Shown piece after piece: positions 63,175 to 64,000 of a stretch of 64,000 nucleotides of DNA. The stretch is from the NCBI GenBank assembly GCA_022376515.1, contig WTXI01000203.1, positions 1-64,000 of the forward strand, in the 5' to 3' direction. The stretch comes from Lactifluus volemus (lineage: Eukaryota; Basidiomycota; Agaricomycetes; Russulales; Russulaceae). A program made the position numbers and the translations under genes. The stretch's first letter is position 1. Every line of letters begins with the position of its first letter. The notes beneath the pieces are model-generated. The model was not told the origin of the DNA and did no database searches. It saw only the letters and a list, made by a program, of their open reading frames with translations.

Positions 63175-64000
63175 TCAACTGTCAACATATACTGTAGCCC
63201 AATTCGATCCATGCACAAAGTCGGAGAGGTCAAGCTCGGTTCTGTCCTTGCCAGCAATCCAGACTGTGTTAGGTCTAAAAAGATACGGCCGGTGAAGTGG
63301 GGGGACCCATAAAATAAGCTCATTCTCTTCTCCACATATCCAACCATCGCTATTAATCGCAAATTTGTCCATCTTCACGATATATTCGGTTCTGATGTTC
63401 ACATGGTCCGAGGTGATGGGCTCTTGCCCGTCTAGTGAAGCTGCAACAGAAGTGGCTGATTCGATCTGACCGGGAGACGAGCCCCTGACGACCTGTCCTA
63501 TTGCAGCATCCCACATGCGAATCGTGCGATCGCCCGAACATGAGACGATGTGCCGCTCGTCTGGTGAGAATGCAACAGACCCGATCCATTCAGTGTGTCC
63601 AGTAAATGGGCCCGCTACTACCTCTCCTGTCGTGGCGTCCCACACACGAACCGTGCGATCGTACGAGGCCGATGCGATGTACTGCCCGCCTGGCGAGAAC
63701 GCAACACAGTTGACATGATCAGTGTGCCCAGTAAATGGGCCCGCTACGGTTTCTCCTGTTGCAGAATCCCACACGCGAATCGTGCGATCGCCCGAGACTG
63801 AAGCAACCCACTGCCCGTCTGGTGAGAACGCGACAGATAAAATGGAATCGGTGTGTCCAGCGAATGGGCCCGCTACGACCTCTCCCGTTGCGGCATCCCA
63901 CACGTGAATTGTGTGGTCACGCGAAGCTGAGGCGATGCGCTTCCCATCCGGGGAGAATGCAACGGACTGAACGAAATCGATGTGTCCTGTAAATGGGCTC
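63175..64000 (-). CDS. NLR-C: C-terminal part of a third C2-NACHT-WD40 gene, cut by the window end
   Basis: The frame is open from the stop at 63175 to the window edge. It shows the last six WD40 repeats, for example [17 protein letters not shown] and [13 protein letters not shown]. The conserved tail follows: W-V-P-P-L-H-R-P-Y-L-F-R-P, T-E-L-D-L-S-D-F-V-H-G, ending like NLR-A. The last blade is in frame here (GATCGCCCGAA), unlike in NLR-B. The tail lacks four codons relative to NLR-A near 63395. The NACHT part would lie beyond 64000. Confidence 0.88.
   Translation of the reverse strand, partial: SPFTGHIDFVQSVAFSPDGKRIASASRDHTIHVWDAATGEVVAGPFAGHTDSILSVAFSPDGQWVASVSGDRTIRVWDSATGETVAGPFTGHTDHVNCVAFSPGGQYIASASYDRTVRVWDATTGEVVAGPFTGHTEWIGSVAFSPDERHIVSCSGDRTIRMWDAAIGQVVRGSSPGQIESATSVAASLDGQEPITSDHVNIRTEYIVKMDKFAINSDGWICGEENELILWVPPLHRPYLFRPNTVWIAGKDRTELDLSDFVHGSNWATVYVDS

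Larger units (their letters stand above)
58268..64000. repeat. Segmental duplication unit 3
   Basis: This unit is colinear with 32468-32593 joined to 39561-45000 (retrotransposon absent). At 58268-58380 the two flanks of the insertion are contiguous, though about 40 bases around the target site are missing and an extra stretch of about 80 bases follows near 58425-58495. The unit continues past the window end. Confidence 0.85.

Overview
The window looks like nuclear DNA of a filamentous basidiomycete, most likely an Agaricomycete. Evidence: introns are dense and about 47-67 bases long with GT/AG ends. DNA topoisomerase I has nine introns. F-box genes carry the mushroom-type V-C-x-R-W-R signature, NLR-like C2-NACHT-WD40 genes are present, and there is a Tad/R1-like non-LTR retrotransposon. 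I found no bacterial operon structure, rRNA or CRISPR array, and did not recognise a tRNA.

Layout. 0-5.7 kb is conserved core: a small multi-exon membrane protein, an NDUFB3-like complex I subunit (minus strand) and, divergently, a complete topoisomerase I gene. From about 6 kb on the sequence is accessory and heavily duplicated. 6-31 kb carries a dispersed family of short zinc-finger proteins (both strands, several with decayed copies), a 3.1-kb tandem duplication of an F-box gene joined to a zinc-finger gene (13.6-19.4 kb), relics of an NLR and of a securin-like gene, and a 2-kb element with terminal inverted repeats that contains a piece of an Aurora kinase gene (27.6-29.6 kb). 32.6-39.5 kb is a non-LTR retrotransposon on the minus strand with a 14-bp target-site duplication.

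32.5-64 kb is a segmental duplication array. Unit 1 (zinc finger, securin-like gene, a REAPELAE-motif segment, NLR-A) was interrupted by the retrotransposon. Unit 2 holds only a REAPELAE relic and NLR-B. Unit 3 repeats unit 1 without the retrotransposon, and its NLR-C runs off the window. The NACHT parts of NLR-A and NLR-B are nearly identical, while their 14 WD40 repeats differ mainly at a few fixed positions, the pattern expected of a recognition surface under diversification.

Functionally, the recurring players are STAND/NLR proteins (non-self recognition and cell death in fungi), F-box proteins, and an uncharacterised zinc-finger family whose members are copied with both. The zinc-finger family is the best candidate here for something undescribed; no function is assigned to it. 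Gene models were assembled by hand from frame, splice sites and comparison between paralogues, without database searches.
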